From the NCBI RefSeq assembly GCF_003003265.1, contig NZ_PVTL01000009.1:1-64000 (forward strand): DNA of 64,000 nucleotides, given 5' to 3'. Every line of letters starts with the position of its first letter. Positions within the stretch are counted from its first letter, which is position 1. The position numbers were made by a program, and so were the translations under genes. Source of the DNA: Glaciihabitans tibetensis (GTDB lineage: Bacteria; Actinomycetota; Actinomycetes; Actinomycetales; Microbacteriaceae). This document shows, in pieces, positions 53,012 to 63,296 of the stretch. The notes below the pieces were generated by a model. The model was given only the letters and a program-made list of their open reading frames with translations, searched no databases and was not told the origin of the DNA.

Positions 53012-53148
53012 GGCAGCTCAGCAGCAGTCTCGGGCCATGGCGGCGAGGTGACCCGCCGCCATGGTTCTCCCAAGCGACCTTCCCGCGGTTCAGAAACGAT
53101 GGTTTGCGAGCCCCGGACACGGGTCGCGCCACCGGCCACCCGCTCGGG

Positions 53149-54972
53149 TTAGTTGCCGCGCCGGCGTTCTGCGCGCAGCACCACATCGTGCAGTGTGACC
53201 GTCTCCTCCTGCGCGGTCACCGTGCGGGCGCGCGATTCCGCCGCGGCGATGTGCCACAGCGTCGGGTCGAGTGTCGCGGCCAGCTCGTCCGCTGAATAGA
53301 ACATTCCCGGGATGTTCCAGCGGTGGGCAACATCGAGGTCGACCATGTCGTGCCCCACGATGAGGAGGGTTCCGCCGTCCGCGACCGCCGCGGCCAGGTC
53401 GCGAAAGAGCACCTCGCGCTGCGTCTGTGGCAGGTGCATAAACTGCGCGGACACCAGGTCGAAACGGGCGGGCGGCGGCGTCCAGGCGGTGAGGTCGTGG
53501 TGTTCCCACGTGATCTGATCGGCGGCCACCCCGCGCGCAGACGCCCGATCGGCGGCCCGCGCCAGCGCCACCGGCGAGATATCCACCGCGGTCACCTGCC
53601 AGCCGCGCTCCGCCAGCCAGATCGCATCCGCGCCCTCACCCGAGCCGATGTCGAGCGCCGACCGCGGTGCGGACCCAGACCCAGCAGACAAGGTGGATGC
53701 CTCGGCCACAAGCACGGGGTTCGGGTTGCCACTCCAAATCGACTCGGACTCGGCATAACGAGCATCCCAGAACGCCTGGTCATACTCGGTGGGTGCATCG
53801 CCCTCGCCCGCGTTTTCGTGGGCGCCGTGCTCGTCGGCGCCGTGCTCGTCGGCGCCGTGCTGGTGCGCGGCAGCCGCCGGTGTTCCGTGCTGGTGCGCGG
53901 CAGGCGCTGGCGTGCGGTGCTGGCGTGCGCTGCGAACCGGCGCGATCCCGTGTTGGGAAGAACCGGCGAGCCGCTGGTGGTTCGCGCGCTCCCCCTCGGC
54001 CGAGAATGGCGGTTCCGCGCGAGCCCGGCGCTGGTCAACCGCGAGGGCGACCTCCGCCGTGATCAGGTCGGCGTTGATCGCGGTTCCCGCGCGCAATCCG
54101 GCCGCGGCGGCGACAACCACCTGGGCCATCAGGTCGGTCACGTTTCCGGCAGACCACACTCCGGCGATGCCGGTGGCTCCGGTGACCGGATCGGATTCGA
54201 GGAGAGTACCCACCCCCATCGGGTGCTCCGTCACCGGGGCACCGAGCCCGGCAAGAAAGTCGGTGCGCGCGCTCAGCCGCGTGCCCGTCACGAGGGCGTC
54301 GAGCGCAATCGTCGTGCCGTCCTCGAGCACGACTCCGCGCAGTGCGTCGTCCGTGACCGTCACCGACGCCACGGTGCCATCAACGACGGACACCCCGCGG
54401 GCGGCAAGCTGTTCCCACTCGAGCTCGCCCGGATCGGCGGAGTTGTGGAGCAGAAGCGTCACCCGGGAGCTCCACTGCCCCCACATCAGAGCCTGGTGAA
54501 CGGCCATCGGGCCGGTCGCGATGATGCCGATCGCCCTGTCCTGAACTTCCCAGCCGTGGCAATACGGGCAGTGCAGCACGTCTTTACCCCACCGCTCGCG
54601 CAGGCCCTCCACCTCGGGCAGCTCGTCCACCAAACCGGTGGCCACGAGCAACCGGCGGCCGCGCACGACCGAGCCGTCGGCAAGAGTTACGGCGAATCCG
54701 TCGCCGATCCGCTCTACCGCAACCGCGGTGCCCTCGACGATCACTGCGCCGTACGACTCGGCTTCGGCACGGCCAAGGCGCACCAGCTCGAGAGGTGAGA
54801 GGCCGTCTCTGGTGAGGAATCCGTGCACCCCGGCGGCCGGCGCATTACGCGGCGCGCCGGCATCCACCACAACCACCGAACGGCGTGCACGACCCAGCGT
54901 CACCGCGGCACTCAGCCCCGCGACACCCCCGCCAACAACCACCACGTCGTATCCGTTTGTTTCGTTCATCAT
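53149..54972 (-). CDS. Fusion of thioredoxin-reductase-like flavoprotein and SAM methyltransferase
   Basis: This 607-residue protein joins two enzymes. Residues 1-300: FAD site DVVVVGGGVAGLSAAVTLGR, redox pair HCPYCHGWEV, NAD site and GIAGVWSAGNVTDLMAQVVV. Residues about 410-607: class I methyltransferase with ALDIGSGEGADAIWLAERGW and VTAVDISPVAL. Between them is a linker rich in HQHG, DEHG and AHEN repeats that could bind metal. GAGGAGG lies eight bases before ATG 54972. Such fusions occur in actinobacteria; the substrate is unknown. A divergent XRE-cupin gene is probably its regulator. Confidence 0.9.
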   Translation of the reverse strand: MMNETNGYDVVVVGGGVAGLSAAVTLGRARRSVVVVDAGAPRNAPAAGVHGFLTRDGLSPLELVRLGRAEAESYGAVIVEGTAVAVERIGDGFAVTLADGSVVRGRRLLVATGLVDELPEVEGLRERWGKDVLHCPYCHGWEVQDRAIGIIATGPMAVHQALMWGQWSSRVTLLLHNSADPGELEWEQLAARGVSVVDGTVASVTVTDDALRGVVLEDGTTIALDALVTGTRLSARTDFLAGLGAPVTEHPMGVGTLLESDPVTGATGIAGVWSAGNVTDLMAQVVVAAAAGLRAGTAINADLITAEVALAVDQRRARAEPPFSAEGERANHQRLAGSSQHGIAPVRSARQHRTPAPAAHQHGTPAAAAHQHGADEHGADEHGAHENAGEGDAPTEYDQAFWDARYAESESIWSGNPNPVLVAEASTLSAGSGSAPRSALDIGSGEGADAIWLAERGWQVTAVDISPVALARAADRASARGVAADQITWEHHDLTAWTPPPARFDLVSAQFMHLPQTQREVLFRDLAAAVADGGTLLIVGHDMVDLDVAHRWNIPGMFYSADELAATLDPTLWHIAAAESRARTVTAQEETVTLHDVVLRAERRRGN

Positions 54973-55025
54973 CGTTTTTGCCTCCTCATCCATGCTCCCC
55001 TGAGCGGAGCCAAACTGACAAGCTT

Positions 55026-55044
55026 CGTTGCCGAAACAGCAACG
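55026..55044. promoter_or_regulatory. Inverted repeat between the fusion gene and its regulator
   Basis: CGTTGC-CGAAACA-GCAACG is a perfect 6-7-6 inverted repeat, with CTT and AAG flanking in near symmetry. It lies in the 94-bp divergent gap and is a good candidate for the XRE-cupin operator. Confidence 0.6.
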
Positions 55045-55066
55045 AGAAGGTGGCAGACTTGGGGGC

Positions 55067-55660
55067 ATGGAACCAAAGGACGACACCACCGACGCCGTGC
55101 TCTCTGCGGTCGGTCCGCGGCTCAAGGCGCTGCGCCAGCGCAGGCAGACGACGCTCGCCGACGTATCTGAGCAGACCGGGATCTCGGTGAGCACGCTGTC
55201 GCGCCTCGAGTCCGGCCAGCGCCGCCCCAACCTCGAGCTGCTCCTGCCGCTCGCCCGCACCTACGGCGTTCCGCTGGACGAGCTCGTGGGCGCCCCGGCG
55301 ACGGGAGACCCGCGCATCCACCTGCGCCCGATGGCCCGGCACGGGCACACGATCATTCCCCTGTCTCGTGAATCCACCGGGCTCCAGGCCTTCAAACACA
55401 TCATCCCGGCGTCCAGCCCGCGCACCGAACCGAGCCCCAAGGTGCACCCCGGCTACGACTGGATCTACGTGCTGCGCGGCCAGCTGCGCCTGGTGCTCGG
55501 CGAGCACGACATCATCCTCACGGCCGGCGAGGCCGCGGATTTCAGCACCCTGACCCCGCACTGGTTCGGGCGGGTCGGGGATGGGGATGTCGAGTTCCTC
55601 AGCCTGTTCGGCCGCCAGGGTGAGCGCATCCACGTGCGGGCGAGCCCGTCCGGCGACTGA
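55067..55660 (+). CDS. XRE-family regulator with cupin domain
   Basis: A 197-residue regulator: helix-turn-helix TTLADVSEQTGISVSTLSRL and ESGQRRPNLELLLPLARTYG (about 27-70), then a cupin fold (PSPKVHPGYDWIYVLRGQLR; LTAGEAADFSTLTPHWFGRV). It is divergent from the reductase-methyltransferase fusion and likely controls it. ATG 55067 fits the family start; upstream codons do not. Confidence 0.92.
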   Translation: MEPKDDTTDAVLSAVGPRLKALRQRRQTTLADVSEQTGISVSTLSRLESGQRRPNLELLLPLARTYGVPLDELVGAPATGDPRIHLRPMARHGHTIIPLSRESTGLQAFKHIIPASSPRTEPSPKVHPGYDWIYVLRGQLRLVLGEHDIILTAGEAADFSTLTPHWFGRVGDGDVEFLSLFGRQGERIHVRASPSGD

Positions 55661-55664
55661 AGCA

Positions 55665-55732
55665 TCGCACCTGAGCCGTTCCCAGCGGATCACTCCCGGC
55701 CGCGCCGCTTTCGCACCTGAGCCGTTCCCAGC
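55665..55732. repeat. 22-bp direct repeat
   Basis: A 22-bp sequence beginning TCGCACCTGAGCCGTTCCCA occurs at 55665-55686 and 55711-55732, 46 bp apart, in the short gap between the XRE-cupin and FUSC genes. Confidence 0.9.
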
Positions 55733-55765
55733 CGGTGCCGAGTCCCGCGCAGGGACAATGGTCGG

Positions 55766-56839
55766 ATGTCTTCTTCGGTTCTGACTCAGCTGGGGTCGGG
55801 AATCCGTCATCCGCGAACGCTGCTCGCGCTGAAGACCGCCCTCGCCGTGGGCCTGGCGTGGTCGGTCGCGCCGCACCTGCCCGGCAGCGCCAGCGACTAC
55901 CCCTACTACGGCCCGCTCGGCGCGCTGATCAGCATGCATCCAACCCTGATGCGCTCGATCACCACGGGGCTGCGCACCCTGGCCGGCCTCGTCATCGGGA
56001 TGCTGCTCGCAGCGACGGTCATCATCTTCGCCGAGCCGAACGTCGTCACGATTTCCCTGGTGGTCGGAGCGGGCGTGCTCGTGGCCGGGGCGCGCTGGCT
56101 GGGCGCGGGCAGCGACACCGTCCCGACCGCGGTGCTGTTTGTGCTGATCATCGGAGGGCCCAATGCCGATTCCTATTCGGTCGGGTATCTCGTGCAGATG
56201 ACCGCCGGAATCCTGATCGGTCTCGCCGTCAACATGCTCATCTTTCCCCCGCTGACCGTCGGATCCGCGAGGGACCAGCTCGCCCGGTTTCGCGCCTCCC
56301 TCGCCGACCAGCTCGACGACATGGCGCAGGTGCTCCGCGAAAGCTGGCCGCCCGAGCACGAAGACTGGGCCACCCGCGGAACGCAGTTGGCGACGGTCGC
56401 GGACGACGTGCGCACCGCGCTCCAGGCCGCCTCCGACAGCCGGCGCATCAACCCGCGCACCCGCCTACGCCGCAACCGCCACGACCTCACCCGGGACTAC
56501 GAGGATCTCGCCGCGTTCGAGCGCATCACCTTCCACGTGCGGGACATCACCGACGTGCTCGCCAATGCCGTCTGGGGTACCGAGGTGCGGATCGATCTCG
56601 ATCCCGAGGTGTGCGACGTGCTCAGTGACGCGTTCACGTCGATCTCCCCGACGCTGCGCAGCTGGGACGAGCCCACCCGCTCGGCGGCGCTCGAGGAGGC
56701 CCGGTCGACGCTTGCTACCGTCGGTGCGCGGGCGCAGAGAGCAGGAGAGAAGCCGGGCAGTGGGATGAATCCCGCCAGCGTCATCGCCCTGGACCTCAGC
56801 CGCATCCTTGCTGTAGTAGACGACCGGCAACCCGAGTAG
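55766..56839 (+). CDS. FUSC-family (aromatic acid exporter-like) membrane protein
   Basis: A 357-residue protein with five or six N-terminal spans (LALKTALAVGLAWSVAPHLP; GLVIGMLLAATVIIFAEPNV; GILIGLAVNMLIFPPLTVGS) and a cytosolic helical half (about 165-350: RDQLARFRASLADQLDDMAQ; RKRNRH-like RLRRNRHDLTRDYEDLAAFE). This is the half-size FUSC/ArAE layout. The family exports aromatic acids or related compounds; the cargo here is unknown. Confidence 0.88.
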   Translation: MSSSVLTQLGSGIRHPRTLLALKTALAVGLAWSVAPHLPGSASDYPYYGPLGALISMHPTLMRSITTGLRTLAGLVIGMLLAATVIIFAEPNVVTISLVVGAGVLVAGARWLGAGSDTVPTAVLFVLIIGGPNADSYSVGYLVQMTAGILIGLAVNMLIFPPLTVGSARDQLARFRASLADQLDDMAQVLRESWPPEHEDWATRGTQLATVADDVRTALQAASDSRRINPRTRLRRNRHDLTRDYEDLAAFERITFHVRDITDVLANAVWGTEVRIDLDPEVCDVLSDAFTSISPTLRSWDEPTRSAALEEARSTLATVGARAQRAGEKPGSGMNPASVIALDLSRILAVVDDRQPE

Positions 56840-56844
56840 CCCCG

Positions 56845-57588
56845 TCAGAGTCCGAGCGCGCGGAGCTCCTCGTCCATGCGCTTCGCCATTTCTGCGTAGC
56901 CCTCGTCGTTGGGGTGCAGCCCGTCGGAAGCCATCCACTCGGGATGTCCCTCGATCCAGCGCGAAGCGCCCGCGATGTAATCGGCGTCGATGGCGGCGGC
57001 AGCGGCCGCGACCCACCCGATGATCGTTTCGACGGACTCCGGGCGCTCGTCGGTGTACCAGAACGGCTCGACCACGATGAAGCGCGCGTCCGGAAGCGCC
57101 CGCTTCAATCGGGTGAGGTCGTCCGTGATCTGTTGCTCGATCTGCTCGGACCGGCTCGCGAAGCTGAAGTTGTCGTTGAGACCCATCGTGACGAACACGA
57201 TGTCGGGATCGGACGCGATGATCGCCTCGGGCAGGTCGTTGCCGTCGAAGGCGCTGCGATTGTTGACGAAGCCAAGACCGTTGACGCTCGGGTTCACCTC
57301 GCGCCAGTTGCGCTCCGCCGACACGACCGTTGACCACCGGTTGCAGAGATCACTCGCCCCGGTGCCGAGCGTGTACGAGTCGCCGTAGAACGCGACGGTC
57401 TCGCCCGTGCCCGTCGCCCCCGTGCCCGTGCCGCTTGGAGGTGCGGCCGCGTTGCCGCCCCGGGAAGTGTTCACCGCGATCGCTATGACCACTCCCACAA
57501 TCACGATGAGGACCACCACCCCAGACACCATGGCGACCTGTTTCACGCTCATCCCGTTCCGCTCTTTCGCGCGTTTACCGTGCCCCAT
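56845..57588 (-). CDS. Membrane-anchored SGNH/GDSL hydrolase
   Basis: A 247-residue protein with a basic start (MGHGKRAKERNG), one membrane helix (about 17-40) and a Gly/Thr linker, then an outside SGNH esterase domain. Block I is VAFYGDSYTLGTGASD (Ser nucleophile), block III MGLNDNFSF, and block V SDGLHPNDEGY with the Asp/His pair. ATG 57588 follows GGAGAG. It may remove acetyl groups from wall polymers. It is convergent with FUSC and divergent from the proline-rich protein. Confidence 0.9.
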   Translation of the reverse strand: MGHGKRAKERNGMSVKQVAMVSGVVVLIVIVGVVIAIAVNTSRGGNAAAPPSGTGTGATGTGETVAFYGDSYTLGTGASDLCNRWSTVVSAERNWREVNPSVNGLGFVNNRSAFDGNDLPEAIIASDPDIVFVTMGLNDNFSFASRSEQIEQQITDDLTRLKRALPDARFIVVEPFWYTDERPESVETIIGWVAAAAAAIDADYIAGASRWIEGHPEWMASDGLHPNDEGYAEMAKRMDEELRALGL

Positions 57589-57722
57589 CTGCCACTCTCC
57601 GAATCGTCGTCGGAACGTGTTCGGTGCGTAACGCTGAATCGACTGCGTTCTCACTAAGATTGACACGTCGCGCTGAGCACACCTCAGCTGCACACAGCAA
57701 TTGCACCAGGGGGGCGCGCGGG

Positions 57723-58487
57723 ATGATTCGACCGAGGTTTCGGCACGCGCACGCTCACGCCGCTACTGGAGCAGCGCTGCCGCTGGCTCGCCCCGCAGCG
57801 CTCGCAATCGCGCTGGCACTTGCTGCCGCGGCATCCCTCACTCTGATGTCGATTGCCAGCCCGGCTTCAGCCGCGTCCCTATCGTCGATCACCGTCAGCG
57901 GTGTACCGGTGCAGTCCGCCGCTCGCAGCTCGCTACCGACGCTCGACCCGCTTACCGATCCGATTGCGAATGTGATTTCGCCTCCGGCGGATCCTGAGCC
58001 AACCGATCCCTCACCGGTCCCGGTCCCGGAATCCTCAGACAGCCCGCAGCCCGGCCCCGCCGAACCGCCGGCAGAAACCGCTCCGGTCGAGGAGCCCGCG
58101 CCCGCGGCATCCGCCGTGCCCGCGCCAGCTGTGCCTGCGCCAGCCGTGCCTGCGGCCCCGGCTCCCCCGGTGGTGCGCGCTCCCGTGCGCAGCAGCCCGG
58201 CCGCGACACCCGTTCCCTCCGAGACGCCGACACCAACCCCGACGCCCTTGCCCACGCCCACGGCGACCCCCACCTTTCGCCCCAATGTCGCGCAGTTCAT
58301 CAGTGACGACCAGAGCTCACTGAACTCGCCCATCTCGGCCGCGTACGTGAGCGGAGATGCCCCGCGTACCGATCCGCTCGCGTTGATCACCCTGATCGGC
58401 GCGGGCACCCTGCTGCTGGGGCTCGGTGGCTGGCTCCTCTACCGCCGCCTGTTTCTCCCTCCGGTGCCCACCGCCAAAAACCTCTAG
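57723..58487 (+). CDS. Proline-rich cell-surface protein with C-terminal membrane anchor
   Basis: The 254-residue product has a signal peptide (about 14-55, ending ASPASAA), a long Pro/Ala/Glu/Thr stretch (about 90-190, with repeated PAPAV and PTPTP), a short folded part (NVAQFISDDQSSLNSPISAA) and a C-terminal membrane helix (LITLIGAGTLLLGLGGWLLY) with basic RR after it. No LPXTG motif is seen, so it is held by the helix. AGGGGGG precedes ATG 57723. It probably spans the wall; function is unknown. Confidence 0.75.
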   Translation: MIRPRFRHAHAHAATGAALPLARPAALAIALALAAAASLTLMSIASPASAASLSSITVSGVPVQSAARSSLPTLDPLTDPIANVISPPADPEPTDPSPVPVPESSDSPQPGPAEPPAETAPVEEPAPAASAVPAPAVPAPAVPAAPAPPVVRAPVRSSPAATPVPSETPTPTPTPLPTPTATPTFRPNVAQFISDDQSSLNSPISAAYVSGDAPRTDPLALITLIGAGTLLLGLGGWLLYRRLFLPPVPTAKNL

Positions 58488-58599
58488 CTTTCTCGTCTAG
58501 CTTTCTCCCGCCGCGCGTTTGCGGGTATCAGCATCGATCGGCGAGGGGGCCGAGTGTCTGACCCCCGCGCGCGACCCAGGCGTACAGTGAAGGGACCGT

Positions 58600-58613
58600 C
58601 GAATACATATTCG
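58600..58613. promoter_or_regulatory. Palindrome upstream of the GH3 gene
   Basis: CGAATA-CA-TATTCG is a perfect inverted repeat 25 bp before the start codon, partly repeated by the following ATATTCG. Its position over or just after the promoter suits a sugar-responsive repressor, though no LacI-type gene is nearby. Confidence 0.5.
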
Positions 58614-58637
58614 ATATTCGCTCACAAAGGAGTCAGC

Positions 58638-60806
58638 ATGGGTTCATCATTCGCACGCCCGCGAGTACACCGCAGAGGCCGGGTGATCGCCGCGGTCACG
58701 ATAGTGCCGGTACTCGCCGGCCTCGCCATCGCCGGTCCCGCCAGCGGAGCCCTTGCCGGGCATCCCGACACCAAGGCACCCGAGCAACCGGTCCTAAGCA
58801 CCCGATCCGCCGCTCTTCTCAGCGTGGACGGCCTGCAATTTCGCGACCTCGACGGCAGCGGCGACCTCACGCCCTACGAAGACTGGCGCCTGAGCTCTGA
58901 CGAGCGCGCCGCAGACCTGCTCGGCCGCCTCGACTTGGCCCAGAAGGCCGGCCTGCTGATGCACGCGAGCCTCACCGGACAGGGCACCTACAACCGGGAG
59001 GCGTTCACGCCCCTCCTCGCGGACCGCCACATCACCACGTATATCTCGCGACTCGGCGTCGACGCCGTCACCCTCGCGAACGAACACAACTCGCTACAGG
59101 AACTCGCCGAGGCGCAACCGCTCGGCATCCCGCTGCTCATCAGCACCGACCCTCGCTCCGGCTTCACCGTGACCGAGGGACAGACCGTCTCGAACGGCGA
59201 CTTCACTCCGTTCCCCGACGCCATCGGTCTGGGGGCGACGGGAGACCCCGCCCTGACCTTGGCGATGGCCGAGATCATCCGCCAGGAGTATGCCGCCGTG
59301 GGTATCCGCGAGGCGCTGTCTCCCCAGGCGGACATCGCGACGGAACCGCGGTGGACCCGCATCAACGGAACGTTCGGCTCGGTCGGCGAAGATGTGAAGC
59401 CACACGTGGGTGCCTACATCGAGGGGCTGCAGGGCGGCACCGACGGCCTCACCAGCGACAGCGTTGCAACGGTCGTGAAGCACTGGGTCGGCTACGGCGC
59501 ACAGGAGAACGGCTACGACAGCCACTACTACTACGGTCGGTATGCGACCTTCCCCGGGGGCAACTTCGCCGAACATGTGCTGCCGTATGAAGCAGCGTTC
59601 GACGCCAATACCGCGGGGGTCATGCCGACGTACTCCATCCTCAAGGACCTCGAGCTGGACGGGAGCGTCATCGAGCAGGTCGGCGCGAACCACAACGAGT
59701 ACCTGCTGCAAGATCTGCTGCGCGGACAATACGCCTTCGACGGAGTGATCACCTCTGACTGGGGCATCGCGAACGACTGCCCGCAGGTGTGCCTCGACAA
59801 CCGCCCGCCGGCATCCTTTGTTGGCCCCTGGGGCGCGGGCATGCCCTGGGGTGTTGAAGACCTGACGCTTCCCGAGCGGTACGCCAGCGCGATCAACGCG
59901 GGCGTGGATGTCATCGGGGGCAGCAGCGCGCCGCAGTACATCGAAGAGGCGGTTGCGGCGGGATACCTCGCCGAGTCGCGGGTCGACGAGGCCGCGGGTC
60001 GGGTGCTGGAGCAGAAGTTCGCCCTCGGCCTGTTCGAGAACCCGTACGTCGATGCTGCCGCAGCGGATGCGCTGGTGGGCAACGACGAGTTCCGCGCTGT
60101 GGGTCTTGCCACGCAGGAGCAATCCCTGACCCTGCTGGAGAACGGCCTGCTGGAGACCGGCGCAGCCACGCTGCCCGTTTCTCCCGCCGACGCTCAGAAC
60201 GTCTGGCTGTACGGCGTGACGAACGAGGCGGCCGTTGCGGCCGGATACACCCCGGTGCTCGAACTGGCCGAGGCTGACCTCGCCATCGTGAGGTTGACGG
60301 ACCCGCGCGGAGGCGACGACCTCACGGGGCTCGAATTCTCCGCGGAGAACGAGGACTTCGCTGCCCTCGTGGCTTCCCGTGAGGCCGGAGTCACCACGGT
60401 CGCGGTTCCGGACCTCGCACGCCCGCTGGTGCTCGGCAACGTGCTGGAGAACGCGGACGCGGTGCTCGCTTCCTATGGCGTCTCCGACGAAGCGCTGCTC
60501 AACGTCATCAGCGGCGAGGCCGCTCCGAGCGGAACGCTGCCGTTCGAACTGCCGTCGAGCACTGCCGAGGTGGAGGCGCAGTACGAGGACGTGGCGAACG
60601 ACACCGCCAACCCGCTGTTCGAGTACGGCTTCGGGCTCGGGTACACGACTGACCCCGGTAACGGCGGCGGCCACGGTGGTTGGCACGGTGGCGGCCACGG
60701 AGACGGGAACGGCGATGGTGACGGGAACAGCCACGGCGGCTGGGACAAGGGTCACGGTCACGACAAGGGACACGGAGGACATGGGCGCGGCCACAACGAC
60801 CGGTAG
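58638..60806 (+). CDS. Secreted glycoside hydrolase family 3 enzyme with His/Gly-rich tail
   Basis: A 722-residue exported beta-glucosidase/xylosidase-type enzyme. Signal peptide residues about 1-40 (VIAAVTIVPVLAGLAIAGPA). The barrel includes DGSGDLTPYEDWRLSSDERA, ISTDPRSGF, VVKHWVGYGAQENG and the nucleophile Asp in DGVITSDWGIAND; the second domain follows (EEAVAAGYLAESRVDEAAGR; PSGTLPFELPSSTAEVEAQY). From about residue 675 the end is a tail of GGHGGWHGGGHGD-type repeats with about 15 His, absent from ordinary GH3 proteins. ATG 58638 follows AAAGGAG. Confidence 0.93.
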   Translation: MGSSFARPRVHRRGRVIAAVTIVPVLAGLAIAGPASGALAGHPDTKAPEQPVLSTRSAALLSVDGLQFRDLDGSGDLTPYEDWRLSSDERAADLLGRLDLAQKAGLLMHASLTGQGTYNREAFTPLLADRHITTYISRLGVDAVTLANEHNSLQELAEAQPLGIPLLISTDPRSGFTVTEGQTVSNGDFTPFPDAIGLGATGDPALTLAMAEIIRQEYAAVGIREALSPQADIATEPRWTRINGTFGSVGEDVKPHVGAYIEGLQGGTDGLTSDSVATVVKHWVGYGAQENGYDSHYYYGRYATFPGGNFAEHVLPYEAAFDANTAGVMPTYSILKDLELDGSVIEQVGANHNEYLLQDLLRGQYAFDGVITSDWGIANDCPQVCLDNRPPASFVGPWGAGMPWGVEDLTLPERYASAINAGVDVIGGSSAPQYIEEAVAAGYLAESRVDEAAGRVLEQKFALGLFENPYVDAAAADALVGNDEFRAVGLATQEQSLTLLENGLLETGAATLPVSPADAQNVWLYGVTNEAAVAAGYTPVLELAEADLAIVRLTDPRGGDDLTGLEFSAENEDFAALVASREAGVTTVAVPDLARPLVLGNVLENADAVLASYGVSDEALLNVISGEAAPSGTLPFELPSSTAEVEAQYEDVANDTANPLFEYGFGLGYTTDPGNGGGHGGWHGGGHGDGNGDGDGNSHGGWDKGHGHDKGHGGHGRGHNDR

Positions 60807-60861
60807 CCGACATCCGCTCACGCATCTGACGGCAACGCCGTAGAGATACCGCACCACGAAC

Positions 60862-60901
60862 CAGAAGGGCCGCCCAGACGAATCTCGGGGCGGCCCTTCT
60901 G
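60862..60901. terminator. Bidirectional terminator between GH3 and asd
   Basis: CAGAAGGGCCGCCC (60862-60875) pairs perfectly with 60888-60901 over 14 bp with a 12-base loop. It serves the convergent genes. Confidence 0.85.
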
Positions 60902-60918
60902 CGCGTGCGTTGCGGTTC

Positions 60919-62001
<1,083 letters not shown>

Positions 62002-62027
62002 TTAGCTAGAAGATGGAAATGCCTAGG

Positions 62028-62546
62028 TTAGCGCCCGGTGCCGCCGTGCACGACGGCCGGGGTGTCACCGTCGAGGTCGAACGCACTGTGCACCACGCGC
62101 ACCGCGTCGTTAATGGTGTCGGCGCGGGTCACCACGGAGATGCGAATCTCACTGGTCGAGATCATCTCGATGTTGATTCCCGACTCGAACAGGGCCGTGA
62201 ACAGCTTCGCGGAGACGCCGGCGTTCGTGCGCATCCCGGCGCCGACGAGCGACAGCTTGCCGATCTGGTCGTCGTACTGCAGCATCTCGAAGCCGACGGA
62301 CTCCCGCTGCGCCTCCAGGGCGGCGATCGTGGCCGAACCCTCGGTCTTCGGCAGCGTGAAGGAGATGTCCGTACGGCCGGTGGCCGCCGCGGAGACGTTC
62401 TGCACGATCATGTCGATGTTCGCGTTGGAGCTGGCGACGATGGTGAAAATCTGAGCCGCCTTGCCCGGGATGTCGGGGACTCCAGCGACGGTGATCTTCG
62501 CTTGACTCAGATCGGCTGCCACTCCGGCGATCAGGGGCTCTTCCAC
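62028..62546 (-). CDS. Aspartate kinase beta subunit from an internal start
   Basis: Within lysC, GTG 62546 follows GGAG (62555-62558) by eight bases and would give 172 residues comprising just the two ACT domains ([20 protein letters not shown] onward). Corynebacterium glutamicum lysC makes an alpha (421) and beta (172) pair this way, forming an alpha2beta2 enzyme. The same layout here argues for a regulatory beta chain, not experimentally known. Confidence 0.7.
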   Translation of the reverse strand: MEEPLIAGVAADLSQAKITVAGVPDIPGKAAQIFTIVASSNANIDMIVQNVSAAATGRTDISFTLPKTEGSATIAALEAQRESVGFEMLQYDDQIGKLSLVGAGMRTNAGVSAKLFTALFESGINIEMISTSEIRISVVTRADTINDAVRVVHSAFDLDGDTPAVVHGGTGR

Positions 62547-63296
62547 GCTGTTTTCTCCGTCTACTGGGTTAACGACCAGGGTTCCCTCGTTGTTATTGAA
62601 CGAGGATCGCACATGCAGGGTGACACCGTGGCGACGGGCGTATTCGACGGCGCGGATGTACAGCACCTTCGCGCCCGCGGCGGCGAGTTCGAGCATCTCT
62701 TCGCTGGTGATGCGATCGATCTTGCGCGCAGACGGCACCTGGCGCGGGTCCGAGGTGAAGATGCCGTCGACGTCGGTGTATATCTCGCAGACGTCGGCTT
62801 TGAGAGCTGCGGCGAGCGCGACGGCGGTGGTGTCTGAGCCGCCCCGGCCGAGGGTGGTGATGTCGCCGGTGACACGGTTGAACCCCTGGAAACCGGCGAC
62901 GATCGCGACGGCGCCCTCGTCGAGCGCCTCCCGAACACGACCGGGCGTGACATCCACAATCCGCGCGCTGCCGTGCTGAGCGTCGGTGATCATGCCGGCC
63001 TGGCTGCCGGTGTAGCTGCGCGCGTCGACGCCGAGGCTCTTGATGGACATGGCCAGGAGCGCCATAGCAATACGTTCGCCCGCGGTGAGCAGCATGTCGA
63101 GTTCACGGCCGGACGGCAGCGGCACAACCTCGTGGGCGAGGTCCATCAGTTCGTCGGTGGTGTCACCCATGGCGGACACCACAACAACGACTTCGTTGCC
63201 GGCCTTGCGGGTCTGAACGATCCGCTTGGCCACCCGCTTGATGCTCTCGGCATCCGCGACGGAAGATCCACCGTACTTCTGTACGATCAAGCTCAC
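62028..63296 (-). CDS. lysC: Aspartate kinase (alpha subunit)
   Basis: A 422-residue kinase for the first step of the aspartate pathway. Catalytic part: [57 protein letters not shown]. Two ACT domains follow ([40 protein letters not shown]) and usually bind lysine and threonine as feedback inhibitors. GTG 63296 has AGGAG six bases upstream. An in-frame internal start at 62546 would give the beta subunit. Confidence 0.96.
   Translation of the reverse strand: MSLIVQKYGGSSVADAESIKRVAKRIVQTRKAGNEVVVVVSAMGDTTDELMDLAHEVVPLPSGRELDMLLTAGERIAMALLAMSIKSLGVDARSYTGSQAGMITDAQHGSARIVDVTPGRVREALDEGAVAIVAGFQGFNRVTGDITTLGRGGSDTTAVALAAALKADVCEIYTDVDGIFTSDPRQVPSARKIDRITSEEMLELAAAGAKVLYIRAVEYARRHGVTLHVRSSFNNNEGTLVVNPVDGENSVEEPLIAGVAADLSQAKITVAGVPDIPGKAAQIFTIVASSNANIDMIVQNVSAAATGRTDISFTLPKTEGSATIAALEAQRESVGFEMLQYDDQIGKLSLVGAGMRTNAGVSAKLFTALFESGINIEMISTSEIRISVVTRADTINDAVRVVHSAFDLDGDTPAVVHGGTGR

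Noticed and set aside
59094..60857. 587-codon open frame on the minus strand over the GH3 gene
   Set aside because: It mirrors a clear GH3 gene in a GC-rich genome, has Arg/His/Val-rich composition, and shows no family motif or ribosome site.
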